A stretch of DNA of 64,000 nucleotides from Dactylorhiza incarnata (taxonomy: Eukaryota > Streptophyta > Magnoliopsida > Asparagales > Orchidaceae). The position numbers and the translations under genes are program-made. The DNA lies in the NCBI GenBank assembly GCA_033032865.1, contig JAWHQI010000099.1, positions 1,187,001 through 1,251,000 of the forward strand. The letters are read 5' to 3'. Of the stretch, positions 43,170-55,518 are shown piece by piece; position 1 is the first letter of the stretch; the number at the start of each line of letters is the position of its first letter. A model generated the notes under the pieces. It was given only the letters and a program-made list of their open reading frames with translations. It made no database searches and had not been told where the DNA came from.

Positions 43170-44090
43170 TTATGTACAGGAGCCACACCTCGACACACAC
43201 CGCCTAGTCATCTATTTTATGTTTTCGCTTGTATCTTTTAATTTGGGTTATATTTTGGAAAACCTTGGGTTCGTTTGGGCTCAACCAGTTATATGGTTGG
43301 GTGGGCTTTGGCTGGAATGGCATGAAATCAATTATCAAAATCTCTCTCTCTAATTTTCTATCTCTCTCTCTATCCCATGGAACGCACGCCGACTCCTTAC
43401 CCGACGCCGGCTCACTCCCGTTTTCCGCCAACTCCAGCAACGATCACACCGATCATCGGTCCCCTTCCCTTCCTCCTCCTCCGTTGCTACCTCTCCGGCG
43501 CGATAGGTTCGAGAGGATCTCGCAAGGTCAGCACCGATCCTCTACGGGACTTCCCTCTCCTTCCCCCACGAACGAGATCTCAAACGAAGGCCAGTAACAG
43601 ATTCCTGAACTTGGGGACATTATTTATATACGGAGGTTTGATTGGAAGGCTATTCATGATGGATTCCTGAACACCCATTATTTCTATACGAATGGGAGGT
43701 TGCTTACTTCAGCTTTGCTTCTCCTATAGTAGATTCAGAAAGGTCAGAAGAAGAAGAAGAAGAAGATTATGCATAGCACATTTTATTTTCTTACGAAGGG
43801 CCATACCAATTATGTTGTTGAATATAGTTGTAGATTCTGATACTCAGTGGATTCGAGCATAGGATCCAGCTTTATTACAGATAGTTGTGTGAATGTGCTA
43901 CCATGTGAAGAACATATGAATTTGGGGACTTTCAAGGTAGGAGACTGAAGCATCTATGGATACATCGATTTAACTTGAAGATGGAGAAAAAGACCTAAGT
44001 AGCCCTAAAAGAAAATATCAATGAGGTAGGAGCACTCTCTGGCAAGGAATGAAGGATGATGGAGCATCCGAGATCGTCCCCGACCATAGG
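43170..44090. other. unassigned region with a possible gene 5' end
   Basis: A (CT)n tract at 43343-43372 leads into CCCATGG at 43374, followed by a Pro/Ser-rich open frame (MERTPTPYPTPAHSRFPPTP) to 43670 with a possible donor CAAG|GTCAGC at about 43527. This looks like a plant 5' UTR and first exon, but no partner exon was found. A (GAA)n run lies at 43748-43766. The rest is featureless. Confidence 0.25.
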
Positions 44091-44094
44091 GGTA

Positions 44095-45065
44095 TTAGAT
44101 CGGTACAACAACCTTAGAGGGGGTGAAAAAGATGTGCACACAAGCTACGGATAATTAAAAATAATCACAACTAATTTACCGGTAAGTAAACTTGCATAAT
44201 GGGTATAAACATGAAACAACATATAGTGCGTTAAATTAGTAATGAACAGTAGGTAAATATATGCAGTGGTAGAAATTCAAAATAAATGGGGACACCAAAC
44301 TTGTTTTCGACGTTACAACTGAACGCAATGGTTACGCCATGAGTACATATTTTTAACCAAGGTCACCCCATACCTAGATACAAGGGAGGCGATTTCCTAC
44401 AAGGACAACCCAACATTGATGACTCTGATTTCTCCCTAGTCACCATGGGCTAGTTGTCACCAATAACTGGGGCGCTTTCTCCCTAGTTTACGACTTTACC
44501 CCAACAAGATTTGTAATCTACCCCAACCAGACGGCCACACACCAGGTGATTTACACTCAAGCAAGTAAAAAAGAAAGAGTAAATAAAAATAGAAAAAGAG
44601 GTATAAACGGAGGTGGTCTTGGAATGATCCTTAAGAGCTTCAGTATTCTTCTCTCTGGTGTGAGCTCAGATCTCCAGAGAGGGCATGGAAGAACGGTTGG
44701 GTTAGAAGGGTTGAAGCTCGCAATATAGCCCTAAGATCCCCAGTTCTATTTATACTTTTATAGCATCAAGGGGCTCTACAGACATCATCATGTCGATAGG
44801 GCTCAAACTCTAAAGCCTCCGCAAGCCCGCAAGGGCAAATGGTGCGTTGATGGACATATTGTCATGCCAAACTCTGGAGTTCGCACAAAGTCTTTTATTG
44901 TCATGCAGATAGAACAGGCTTTGATACCTGCAAAGTTAGTGAACATTGAGCACAGTAGGTGCATCAATATTCTGATAGAACCATTATCGGAATTTCTATT
45001 GGCATTATTGACGGATAGAAGAGAGTTTTGATCGGCGTGGTGATAGAGACGTATTGGCATTCCGA
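44095..45065 (-). repeat. decayed Sirevirus-like LTR
   Basis: Begins ACCTTAGAGGGGGTGAA, like the TTAGAGGGGGTGAATA starts of the Sirevirus LTRs at 51524 and 59830. Has phrases such as CAACAAGATTTGTAATCTACC and a minus-strand TATA-like TATAAATAGAACTGG at 44740-44754. Ends are not defined. Confidence 0.45.
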
Positions 45066-48000
45066 TAGGAGTGGACTAAGTGAGTGTGAGCTCGCGTGTG
45101 TTCTTTCTAATACATGCACAAACACTTGCATGCACATCAAATATATGTTTTTTTAATTTATCAAATTGATGACACCATGGCGTAAGCCTTCACAGGGAGT
45201 GGTTCCCAGGCACCTATGGGCTGGGAGGAGCGTTGAAACTGCTTGGACCATTTGGTCCAAGCTTTGTTTTTTTTTTGGGGGGGGGGGGGGAATATTTAAG
45301 TTTGTAAAAGGAAGGGGAGAAGGAAATTAGTTGCAATTTGGATTACGTTGCTTGCTTCAAAGGTCAACAACCTCTAAGGTAGCGGAATTCATTCACGACA
45401 AATCAAATAAAGAGGAAGCTTAATCAACAAGCAAGGCAATTGTGAGGAATTTCTTCTTGCTCTCGTCACCTGGCATCCACCCTGGCATGGAATACTGGCA
45501 TGTAGCTCTAAACCAAAGAAGTATCTTCCATGAATTATCTTCTCTCAATAACGAGTTTGTACCTCTATATCCAACCATCTTTTATTCCATATTTTGTTTC
45601 CTGTTGTTGGAGTAAGTTTGGTGCCATTCTGAAGTTTTGAACTGAAATTTTGTCAAGTTTCAAGAAAGTTGATTGCTCTATTGATCTCATGCTAAGGTGT
45701 GATGATTTTCATGTTGGTTGGACTATTAATCTGCATGGTCTTGCTTGCGGGAGTGTTGATATTATTGAGATGGGTTATATAAACACTTATTGGCCACTCG
45801 TGTTTTTCATGTAATGGTTCAGAATTGTTTAATGCAATCCGCAAACAGCTTCATGGACAGATTTCAATTCACTTTGAATTGCAGGGAATTATTGATGTTT
45901 TAGTTTTCATAATTGTGCCAGGAATTATCCTTTCGATTGACCCGGATATACATCACTTAATTAAATAACTTCAATTTATCTTATTTAATAGCAATGTTGT
46001 TTTTTTATCAAATAACAAACTTGCATGAATTTAAAAATAATTTGTGTCAAACAATTTCAGCTCTTAGCAAAAACAGATCATACAACTATTGTAAGGAATA
46101 ATATAATTGAGAAAATACATAATGTACCCATGAATCCCTGACATCACTACCATGGCTGTCGCCGAAACCTCGGAGTCTACAGTAGAAGCGGCCGTTGAGA
46201 CCACTGTCTCTGCAACAAGTCATTTTACTGCATGTTTCCTCGGCGCTCACTTCCCGTGGCCCTCTGCAACATCGCCCCAGCTGAATGCTTGTGGAGAACA
46301 CCGTCCGTGTCTTCAACCTCGTGGTCAAACTCCTTGCGCACTTGCACTCACCACCGCACAAACCTTTGTGTTTACTTCTGACCAGCACGGACTAGCTTCC
46401 CCGCACCCGCACAAGTAACCCCGCTGATCTCTAGCCTCCACGACACTACAGGGGCGAGAACTCCTATGCACTCGCGCAGTACGACCTCTCCAGTGCCTCA
46501 TTGGCTCCTCCAGCGCATTCGCCAGGGCTGTTGGCGCCTGCTTCGCCCGCCGTAGGCTGTGCGTGCTGCAGCTCCGAACGCTCAACGATCTCCAGATCCG
46601 CCCGCCGCCTGGGATGCTGCTCCGCGCCGTAATACGCCGTCGAGCCTGTCGGTGGGTCAGATCGGCGGTTCCGGCGTCCGAGCGGGGGTACTGGCGTCTG
46701 TAGTCGCACTGGGTAAATCGGGGTAGGACACCGGAGAATAGGTTTTGACGAACACAAATGTTTGGCTCGGCCGTAGAATGAGAATTATTAGTGGGTGAAA
46801 ATCTGGCTAATTGGCAAGATGCATCCCGATAATACAGGATTTTGACATTTTGCATTTTAAATTATTAAATATTGAAGATGCATCTTCCAATTACAAAAAT
46901 GCTGTCACTCCCCCTCCCCGTCCAACAGGGTGCAAATTGTCAGGTTTTTTGTAATTAGGGGGGTGGGTGTGAAGTGTCAGACTTTTTGTAATTAGGGGTG
47001 CATTTTGCAATATTTAACAATTTGAGGTGCAAACCGTCAAAACCCTACATTTAGAGAGTGCATGTTGCAATTACCCCAAAATTTTCTATTTTGGAGAGTG
47101 ATAAAAAAAGAGCATTATTACCGGCACATCTATTTTGGATATGATCATATTATTGAGCATACATATTTGATTTTTTTTAAAGATTATTTTCTTGAGCAAA
47201 AACTAAATGTAGGGTTCGTATTTCCTTGTTATTTTGTTTATGATAATGGGTTCATATTTTTTTGGCAATTGCTATTAACACTACTTGTAGCTATTCATAA
47301 ATAAAATTTGAGAGAAATGAAAATCTAAAGTATTGTAAATTAGAATTCTATAATTACAGTGATACAAACTAAAATATCATCAAAATGGAAGTTATTTTAG
47401 TTATTTTAGAGTACATAAAAAGTTAACATTCAAAACTAATTATGTTTGTCTTCAAATTAGTCATAACTTCACTTTATATTTTGAACTCAGCGACGAACGT
47501 AGATGAAGTGATGAATCCTTTAGAGAACACAAGAAGTTTTCAAATCCAAAAAGGGATAATCGTCTCCATCGAGAAGGAAAATAATAAGATCCAGCCATGT
47601 GATTGTTCTGTTGCTCAAACCCTAACCCACTCCCCATTGAAAAGTAGGTATTTTTAATTGTTCTGATACTTTCTCACGACTAGCTTTTGATACTTTCCAT
47701 GGTCCAGCACTAGTAGCGGAGCATCATAGGTTCCTATGGTGATAACCACTTGCTCGCCTGAATGATGCGGTAATGGCGTCCTTTTTGTTGGGAAGGTTTG
47801 GGACAAGGCGGTTGAAATGGAGAGTTTTTTTGACCGAAAGAAGAGAAATAGATAGATTTGAGTAGTCGGCCTCGAGGAAGATGACACAGGGCGCCGGGCG
47901 GATCTAAGTGAACTGCGGATCTGAGCAGTCTCGTCGGTGGCATAGGGCAGCGAGGAAGAAAACGCCTGCCGAAGTCTGGATCTATCGTTCCTCTAACTTC

Positions 48001-48081
48001 AAAGATGCGAACGATGTCTAGATAAAATGGCGAGGCTGCGAGTTAGGGTTTAACGGGATTGCGGGTTTCACGTGGGAGAGA

Positions 48082-48119
<38 letters not shown>

Positions 48120-48839
48120 GCTTGTACGAGGGATCATGGGAATAGAAAAAAGTAGGTATTATTTTTTGCTTTTTGGTGTGCCATATCCAAAATAGATGTG
48201 CTCGTAGCAATGCTTTAAGAAGATGTTATAATCAAATTCATTTAAGCTTTTAGCAAATTATTACTACTAGCAAATCATAAAATTAGAAAATAACTATTTG
48301 AAAATCAATTTGTTACTAGCAAACTATCAAAAATATTATAAAAATATCTCTGCTCTCCGTCCTTCTCTTTCGTAACCGTTTGCGCAGAGGAGGTCACGAA
48401 TCATGTCGGTGAAAGTAATTTAGTAACCGTTTGCGCGGGGGTGGTCAATGATTCTGAGAATATATATTGTCTGAAATAAGAACACCTTAATAAAACACTA
48501 GAATTTCTGATGTTTCAAAATTTAGTATACTACATCAAAATTAAGCATAACATTGTTTTAGTCGCTCATTGATTTAAATTTCTCTCGTTTCGGCTTGATA
48601 TGTGGTTCTTATTCTCCAATATTACATGATAATACCCAAAGGAAACTGGAAGAGGGGAAGAACAGTAAGAAAATGTTTGCGATAATTGGTTCTCCAATAT
48701 TGTACGAGCTGAACGTGATATTCTTTGTGGCATTCCCACATACACCTGGGTTGCATGGCTCATTAGCATGCATCTGCAGCTTTACCGCATCATCACCCTT
48801 GAAAGAGCTCGATGAAGATGAATCCCTAGAGGATGAGAC
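45066..48839. other. unassigned intergenic region
   Basis: No gene or element identified with confidence. Noted: a perfect palindrome GCTTGGACCA/TGGTCCAAGC at 45241-45262; a G run at 45279-45290; a GC-rich patch 46140-46740 with an open minus frame (46855-46325) lacking any known motif; two related segments with TTTTTGTAATTAGGGG at 46945-47010; a G run of about 32 at 48087-48118; and an open frame 48595-48858 without recognisable family. Confidence 0.5.
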
Positions 48840-51093
48840 TGTTAGAAATTTTCCATGAGGTGGACATAATTCATCGAGATAGTCGATAGAATTGTACGCG
48901 AATATTTGAATCTATTTGGGCTCCAATGAGCGCGTGTTAATTTAGTCGCGCGAATGGTCGAAGCATGTAATAGGTGAGTCAGATCGTCTCGTAAATTCAT
49001 GTCGCGAACTCGGTCTTACTCTTAGCATGAATTTTAGCATAATTATGAATTCCAATTTATTCTTGGAGTTTCAGATTTTATTTGGAGTATTAATTGGAAT
49101 CATTAAATCCATTCTTTGTAACTCCAAATGAGGGTATGCGTGCAAAAAAGGCCCGGTGGGACCAGGCCAGACCCGGGCCTAGTAGGCCCGGGCTTTTTGT
49201 CTGCCAGACCCAGGTCGGGCCTCGGACCAACTGGGCCCAGGCTCCTCTTAAAAAGAGGGGCCTGAGGGAGCCCACCAAACTGGGCCTAGTCAGGCCGGGT
49301 CAGGCCCAGGCCTGGTCGGCTCCCTTTAAAAATGGCAATGCTGGGGCCACGCTGGCCCCAACTTTTAATTGTTGGGGCCACGCCCCAACAATTAAAGATG
49401 GGGCCACGTGGCCCCAACAATTAAAGCTGGGGCCACTCGGCCCCAGCAATTAAAAGCTGGGGCCACGTGGCCCCAACAAATAAAGTTGGGGCCACTCGGC
49501 CCCAGCAATTAAAAGCTGGGGCCACGTGGCCCAGCAATTAAAGCTGGGGCCACGCGGCCCCAGCAATTAAAAGCTGGGGCGGCGCCCCAACAATTAAATG
49601 CTGGGGCACCGCCCCAGTATATTACCGGGCCTGGTGCCCGGGCGGGCCTGGGCCCGGCTCGGCCCGGGCACCAGGTCGGGCTTCACTTAAAAAGTGGGCC
49701 TTGTGAGCCCACTTAGGCCTGGCCCGGGCCTAACCAGACCCGGGCCTAACCGGGCTCAGAACCGGGCAGACCCGCGCCGGGCAACCAGGCTCAGGATTTT
49801 TCATTTAGGGCCCTACCTATTAAAGCCCAAAAATTGTGCTATGCCTATTTATTTTTCTTCCACCCTTTTTGTGTAACCTCCTGGAAGAGCTCCTCCCTTA
49901 GGTTTTGGAGAAGTCAGTTGTGTATCTTCTCCTTCATCAAGCTCTCCGCAAGAACAACTTGCAATCACTCTTCTCATCATCGGCTCTTGGCAAGAGGAAG
50001 TCATCGATGACTCCATCATGCATCTCTAGCTGACGATCTATTTAGTCGCTTACTTGAAACCGCTGACCATAGTAGAGATCAAGAAAAGTGGGAGATCGGT
50101 TCTGCTTTTGGAGGCATAATTTGTGTGCAAATCTATGTTTTGAAAGAGATTATTCTGTTCAGATCTCTCACTCTCTCGACGTCAAGCTAGCCGGTGATCT
50201 AGGGTCTCATTTCCCTATTTCAGACTCAGTGAGAAGAAGTCTGCCCTATGTAATCTCCACTGCAGTTTGCTGTCTAGAGTTGGTCGTGACTTGCCGGGTG
50301 TGGAACCAGCAGGTATTGGTTTTCCATTTCAGCACTTGGGAGGAATCGTGTAATCAAGCCTTCATTTTTCTGATATATAGGAAATAAATGGCAACAATGG
50401 TTCATTATCATTGGCCCTAGATGAACAACTCATATTTTCTATTTCCTGTGCAATTGATGAGATTGACTCCAAGTTAGTAGATAGATCCATGTTTTTGGCA
50501 TTGCAGTTTTCTCTCATATCTATAGTTATTGACATCACCAGATCGCAACAAGATCAAGAGCAAAAGTCGTTCTTAACTTACAGTATCGAGTTTTTTCTGT
50601 TCCTCAGTTTAGAGAGGATTTAAGCATCATATTATCTTGCACTTTTGAAAGAACAACAGGAACATTTATTCCATTAAGTGGAGGCCAAACCAAAGGGGAA
50701 TTGAGAGTGCAATACAATCTTTAAACTTGATCAAGTGAAGAGGGCATATACTGACAACCTCGTCGATAACCTCTAATTTTATAGGCAATAATACCTCTTC
50801 ATTCGTGGGTATGACCGCTACCAAGAAACATGAAGTGGAGGCGAAAAATGGTATAAATCTATTATCTGTACTTCATTAATTTAATTCATTATTCGCACAG
50901 TTAAATTGTCTGTTCCATTTTTTATATTAATTAATTAGAAAAACTTCATCTTGCATTTTGACTCAAATAGAGACTAGTAGGTTTTGAATAAGACGATCCT
51001 GCATCATTCATCGTTGGTACATTCAGTGTTTTGTAGTTATCATAAATTCTTGATAATACAATTTCGTAGCGACATACATAAATTTTTCCAACA
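48840..51093 (+). repeat. 5' LTR of the outer copia element, 2.25 kb
   Basis: Starts TGTTAGAAATTTTCC and ends AAATTTTTCCAACA, followed two bases later by a Met-type PBS. Contains a CCCGGGCC-rich block at 49150-49330 and 49620-49800, and an array of palindromes with CACGTG cores at 49325-49620. Only one copy is in the window, so the limits rest on termini and the PBS. Confidence 0.6.
49325..49620. repeat. tandem palindromic repeats with G-box cores
   Basis: About nine units of roughly 29-33 bp. Each unit is built as GGGGCCACnnGGCCCC plus CAATTAAAG. The centre is CACGTG in three units (about 49405, 49462, 49520) and ACTCGG or ACGCGG in the others. Confidence 0.85.
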
Positions 51094-51095
51094 GT

Positions 51096-51107
51096 TGGTA
51101 TCAAAGC
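51096..51107 (+). promoter_or_regulatory. tRNA-Met type primer binding site
   Basis: TGGTATCAAAGC, one mismatch from the standard copia PBS TGGTATCAGAGC. Confidence 0.7.
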
Positions 51108-51327
51108 TAGGATATTTCAATTCTATTAGCCTCATTCATTACTTAGAGTAAAATTTAATTCTAATTATTTGTTGAAAGAGGGGAAATTAGAAATAGAAGG
51201 CATACTTCATTCATCCACATAGGGGCTTTAAATAGGAAATACATAGACACAATAGCACACAATACACAATATGGGACTAAACCCATACCTAAAACTCTAA
51301 TAGACCGACATTGCGACATTCCCAACA

Positions 51328-51523
51328 CTCCCCCTCAAGCTGAAGGGGGACCCTTCAGCTTGGACACAACAAATAACGGCAATGGAGGTAGATGATGTGG
51401 GACAAACATCAGACGAGCCCTCGGGGAATTCCAAACCGGGGAATCAAGTCAGGGACATAGCCACACACGACATTGACCCACACACGACGCATGACCCACA
51501 CACGATGCGGACTCACTGGAAAC
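51328..51523 (-). other. internal region of the short-LTR element, left part
   Basis: Contains the PPT, an inverted CAGCTTGAGGG/CCCTTCAGCTTGG-like stretch and CACACACGAC repeats, up to the Sirevirus insertion point GAAAC. Non-coding. Confidence 0.6.
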
Positions 51524-52689
51524 TGTTGGATCTTGTGGCGCCCTTAGAGGAGGGGTGAATAAGGGCCTTTTTAAAAAATACGATTTTTTACTTAAGAATT
51601 TTAAAACAGATTTTACTTTTCTAAAAATTACTTATAAAAATTTCAAACTAATGTAATTTTTTAATTAATTCAAACACAAATTTCTAAGTTAAAGATTAAG
51701 CAACCATATTTGCAATTAAAGAAAAAGTCATAATTTTATAATAATAAAATTCACATACAAATAATATGATCTTAACAATGCTTAAGATCAAGACACAAAT
51801 ATGATAATAAATCTTTTACAATTTGTGTTTACCAATCCTTCTCCCAAGGATCGGAAGACTATCACTTGTCTCTTCCTAGACCAAGCCCAAGTCTATCCTA
51901 TATATCTTCCCAAGATCTAGACGTAGCACACAAGGCCACGATTTCCCACCAAGCCACGCAAGGACTTGGACGCTCCACACAAGGAAGTGATTTTCCCCTA
52001 AGCCACGCAAGGACTTAGACGTCACGCACAAGGAGACGATTTCCCTCCCAATACAAAGTGAAATGTATATAAATGAAAATACAAAATGAAAAGAACAACT
52101 CCCTAGAAATTCAGATCTCTGAAAGGAAGGTTGAAGCCTCGAGATGATCGTTGATGTAGAAGCGCGTCCGATCTCGTCTTCAATCTCAAACCTTCTAAGC
52201 ACAAATGGGAGTTAATGAGGTTCTGGAGCTCTCTGGTTCGTATGCACTCAGGAAGGGACTTAAAATTCTCAATGCTTGGAATGCACGAACGAAACGAGCC
52301 AATATATAGATTTTCACTGTCTCATGGGCGACATCACTGTCGGAATTCCGACAGCGCTAAACTGCCGCTCGTAGTGCTGTCGTGCGGGCAGTTACTGTAA
52401 CTTCCGAGCTGTCGCCTGGGCGACATCGCTGACAGATTTCCGACAGCGCAAAACTGCCGTTTGTCGTGTTGTCGTGCGGGAAGTTGTTGTAACTTCTCTG
52501 CTGTCGCCTGGGCGACATTAGCTGTCGGAAAATTCTGACATCGAAATTTTCATACACTCAAATTGAGCTCCAGCAGAATTGTGAACATCTCATACCTGTT
52601 ACCTGCACACCATTAATAAAAATAGAATCAAATACAAACGGGACTTTATTATTATCAAACCGGAAGAGTGCGAAACGCATGCTCCAACA
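51524..52689 (-). repeat. 3' LTR of the Sirevirus
   Basis: Two and a half modules of about 105 bp at 52310-52545, each with a CTGTCGG/CCGACAG palindrome and GTCGCCTGGGCGAC. Differs from the partner by scattered substitutions and by a short G tract (GGAGGGG) where the partner has 14 G. Confidence 0.93.
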
Positions 52690-54710
52690 ATCTCCCCCTT
52701 TTGATAATAACAAATCCGTATGAAAAGAAATCATGTCTATTTAGGTTGTTGATTTTAACATATGGTGTATGCACAAAAATAACATGATATATTCCTCTTA
52801 AAAGTAATCTCCCCCTAGATGAATGCTCCCCCTAAATGAATGCTCCCCCTAAATGTTATAGTAAATTGAAATAATGTATTGTTTAGGTGGAATATTTAGG
52901 TGGTGTAATAGTTCTTTGATTCTTGAATATACTTATAATTCTCCCCCTTTTGGTATTAGCAAAAGGTAATATGAAATGAATTAGTAGTTCTTAAGGGAAG
53001 AGATAAGACGGAGAAAATAAGAATAAGCGGAAGCACTTGTTGGGAAAATGATTGAAGGTCTTGAAGTAATAGTGAAAAAAATCGTTGTCTACCTAAATCA
53101 CCTAGAGGGGGGGGGGGGGGGTGAATAGGTGATCTCTACTGTGGTTCCATATTACCCCGCATCTCCACCAACAAAGCTTGAAAAAACTGTCTTCTGTTTT
53201 CATTCGTCGGAATTCGTCGGGAGTTCTCGAGAACATTCGACGAATTGACTTGGCCTTTGAAAAATACTGAACAAAGCTTGAAAACTGTCTTCTGTTTTCA
53301 TTCGTCGGAATTCGTCGGGAGTTCTTGAGAACATTCGACGAATTAACTTAGCTGCACATTTTCCTTCACAAGTCTGTCTTTTTGACTTCTGTCTGTGTTC
53401 GTCGATATTCGTCGGGAGTTCACGTGAACATTCGACGAATAGACTTAGCCGCAAAAATTTCTTCTTTAAACTAGAAATTTGGCTTCTGTCTGGATTCGTC
53501 GAGATTCATCCGAACTTCATGAGACATCTCGACGAATTGACTTAGCAAAAATTTCTTTTCTTTTGAAAACCTGCTCCACTCCTCAAACTTGAAAACCTTC
53601 AGTTATGAGTATATGAAGTACAATACCCAACAAATAGTAATATGCCATAGTATTGAATAAACTCATGAAGAGATGGTATAGCCATATGAAGTAGTAGAAG
53701 AAAACAAAATAACTTAAACATGATTAATGACATTTTAAAAGTATCATAGAAAGACACAATTGTGTATAGAAATTTGGAATCTTTTCGGTCCAATTCTCAT
53801 GAGATGAATGTTTATATAACATAATGATGTGTACAAGTGATGCTTTGATCAAACATATGAAATTATTTAATTTACATGATCATTGGAATAGAAAACATAA
53901 TATAAGCAGATACAGACATCTTTGATCTTAAAGATATAGCACATTAAGGATAGAATACCATTTTTAAAGATATTGAATAAACTCATGAAGAGATGGTTAT
54001 GAGTATTTGTGATCAACCTCACAATGCTTATTAAGACTTATCAGGAGGGTAAGTAGTGCTTGGTGGAGTATCCTTGTCCTCAAGTTAAACTTTTTGTTGA
54101 TCACATATTGTGTGATATCTTAACTTGGAGATATTTTTTATTTTTAATGGACCAAGGATCTCCGAATTCACTTGAATCACAAAAGATGGTGTATATATGG
54201 TTGTGCTAACAAATCAAGGTTGAAAGTAGTATTTATGAAGTGCTATTGTATTATGTTAAAGCAAATATGATTCATGTATATATTAAATAGAAAGACATAT
54301 GTATGGATCAAAAGAAGTGAACGTGATAGTTCATTATTATATATAAACAATTTCTCATACTTAGAGGCATGCGAAAACAATTTCCAATAGTCTGAACAAC
54401 TTAGTAGGAGTGTCAATACGATGTTAGAGTGGAAATGAAATCATGTAATCATGTAAGTAGCCATTTTTTTAAAATAAATAAAAAAAATGGTTTGGCATCA
54501 ATTCATGAGTTGTAGCATTAATAATGACATATAACTATTGTAAAGCATGATAGGGACCAAAACTGAAGATTATTATGTAATATTAATGATGTGAGAATTT
54601 TTCTTAAGTCATTCAAATTCTATGGTTTGATTTAAAAATTTAGTTTTTCTTTTTAAAATGTATAGGTTTTGTGATATTTTTAATTTTATAGGTCATACGT
54701 AGTGATATAA
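52690..54710 (-). other. Sirevirus 3' non-coding region with multiple PPTs and a foreign LTR fragment
   Basis: Reversed polypurine tracts CTCCCCCTTTTG at 52691 and 52942, and CTCCCCCTA at 52810, 52826 and 52843; the repeated PPTs are a known Sirevirus trait. At about 53090-53600 lies a segment that looks like the start of another Sirevirus LTR (CACCTAGAGGGGG...GTGAATAGG), with four TTCGTCG repeat units. No env-like reading frame was recognised. Confidence 0.7.
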
Positions 54711-55433
54711 TCATTGTGAAATGTCTAGGATTCTTAATTCTAGCCTAAGCATAGAAAAACGGGAATCCGGTAATGGTTTAGTGAATATATCTGCTAGTTG
54801 ATTATCCGTGCCTATAAATGAAATTTTAATCTGATTATTTTTAATGTGGTCTCTTATAAAATGATGCCTAACGTCAATATGTTTAGACCTAGAGTGATGA
54901 ATCGGGTTGTAAGTTAAATCAATTGCACTTTTGTTATCGCACCATAGCTCTATTATTTGTTGTTTAATGTTAAAGTCTTCTAAAGTTTGTTTCATCCAAA
55001 GAGCTTGTGCACAACAACTACCAAGTACAATGTATTCAGCCTCGGTGGTTGAGAGGGCAACAGAATTCTGTTTCCTACTCGACCACGAAATGAGTGAAGG
55101 GCCTAAAAAGTGACAAGTGCCACTAGTGCTTTTCCTATCTAGTGAACAACCGGCATAATCAGAATCAGAATAGCCAAAAAGAGTAAAATCATCGCTATGA
55201 GGATACCACAAACCAAGTTTAGATGTGCCAATTAAATATCTAAAAATTCTTTTTACCGCTTTTAAGTGTGATTCTTTGGGATCGGCTTGAAATCTAGCAC
55301 ATAAGCAAACTGAAAACATAATATCTGGTTTAGAAGCAGTTAAATATAAAAGTGAACCTATCATGCCTCTATATAATGTTTGATCCATTGATATTCCATT
55401 TGCATCTTTTCCTAATTTTAAAGATACACTCAT
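54711..55433 (-). pseudogene. Sirevirus RNase H and RT end
   Basis: Starts in the RT C-terminal part (GMIGSLLYLTASKPDIMFSV), then RNase H: YSDSDYAGCSLDRKSTSGT, ALSTTEAEYIVLG, WCDNKSAIDL, SRSKHIDVRHHFIRD, ADIFTKPLP, ending at a stop near 54711. Separated from the RT frame by a one-base shift at about 55565. Confidence 0.92.
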
Positions 55434-55518
55434 AGGAGTATTTGCTTGTTTTAGATTTTCAAATCCAAATCGTTTAAAAACATCATGAATATATTTTGAT
55501 TGGTTAATAAAAACTCCA

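Noticed and set aside
46325..46855. 176-codon minus-strand open frame
   Set aside because: GC-rich patch, composition Arg/Ser-heavy, no motif or neighbouring exon; probably chance.
48087..48118. Long G run as a telomere-like or assembly gap marker
   Set aside because: A pure G tract is not plant telomere sequence (TTTAGGG); treated as a homopolymer only.
52201..52557. Small frames repeated at 52215-52400 and 60526-60714
   Set aside because: The same LTR sequence read twice, not paired genes.
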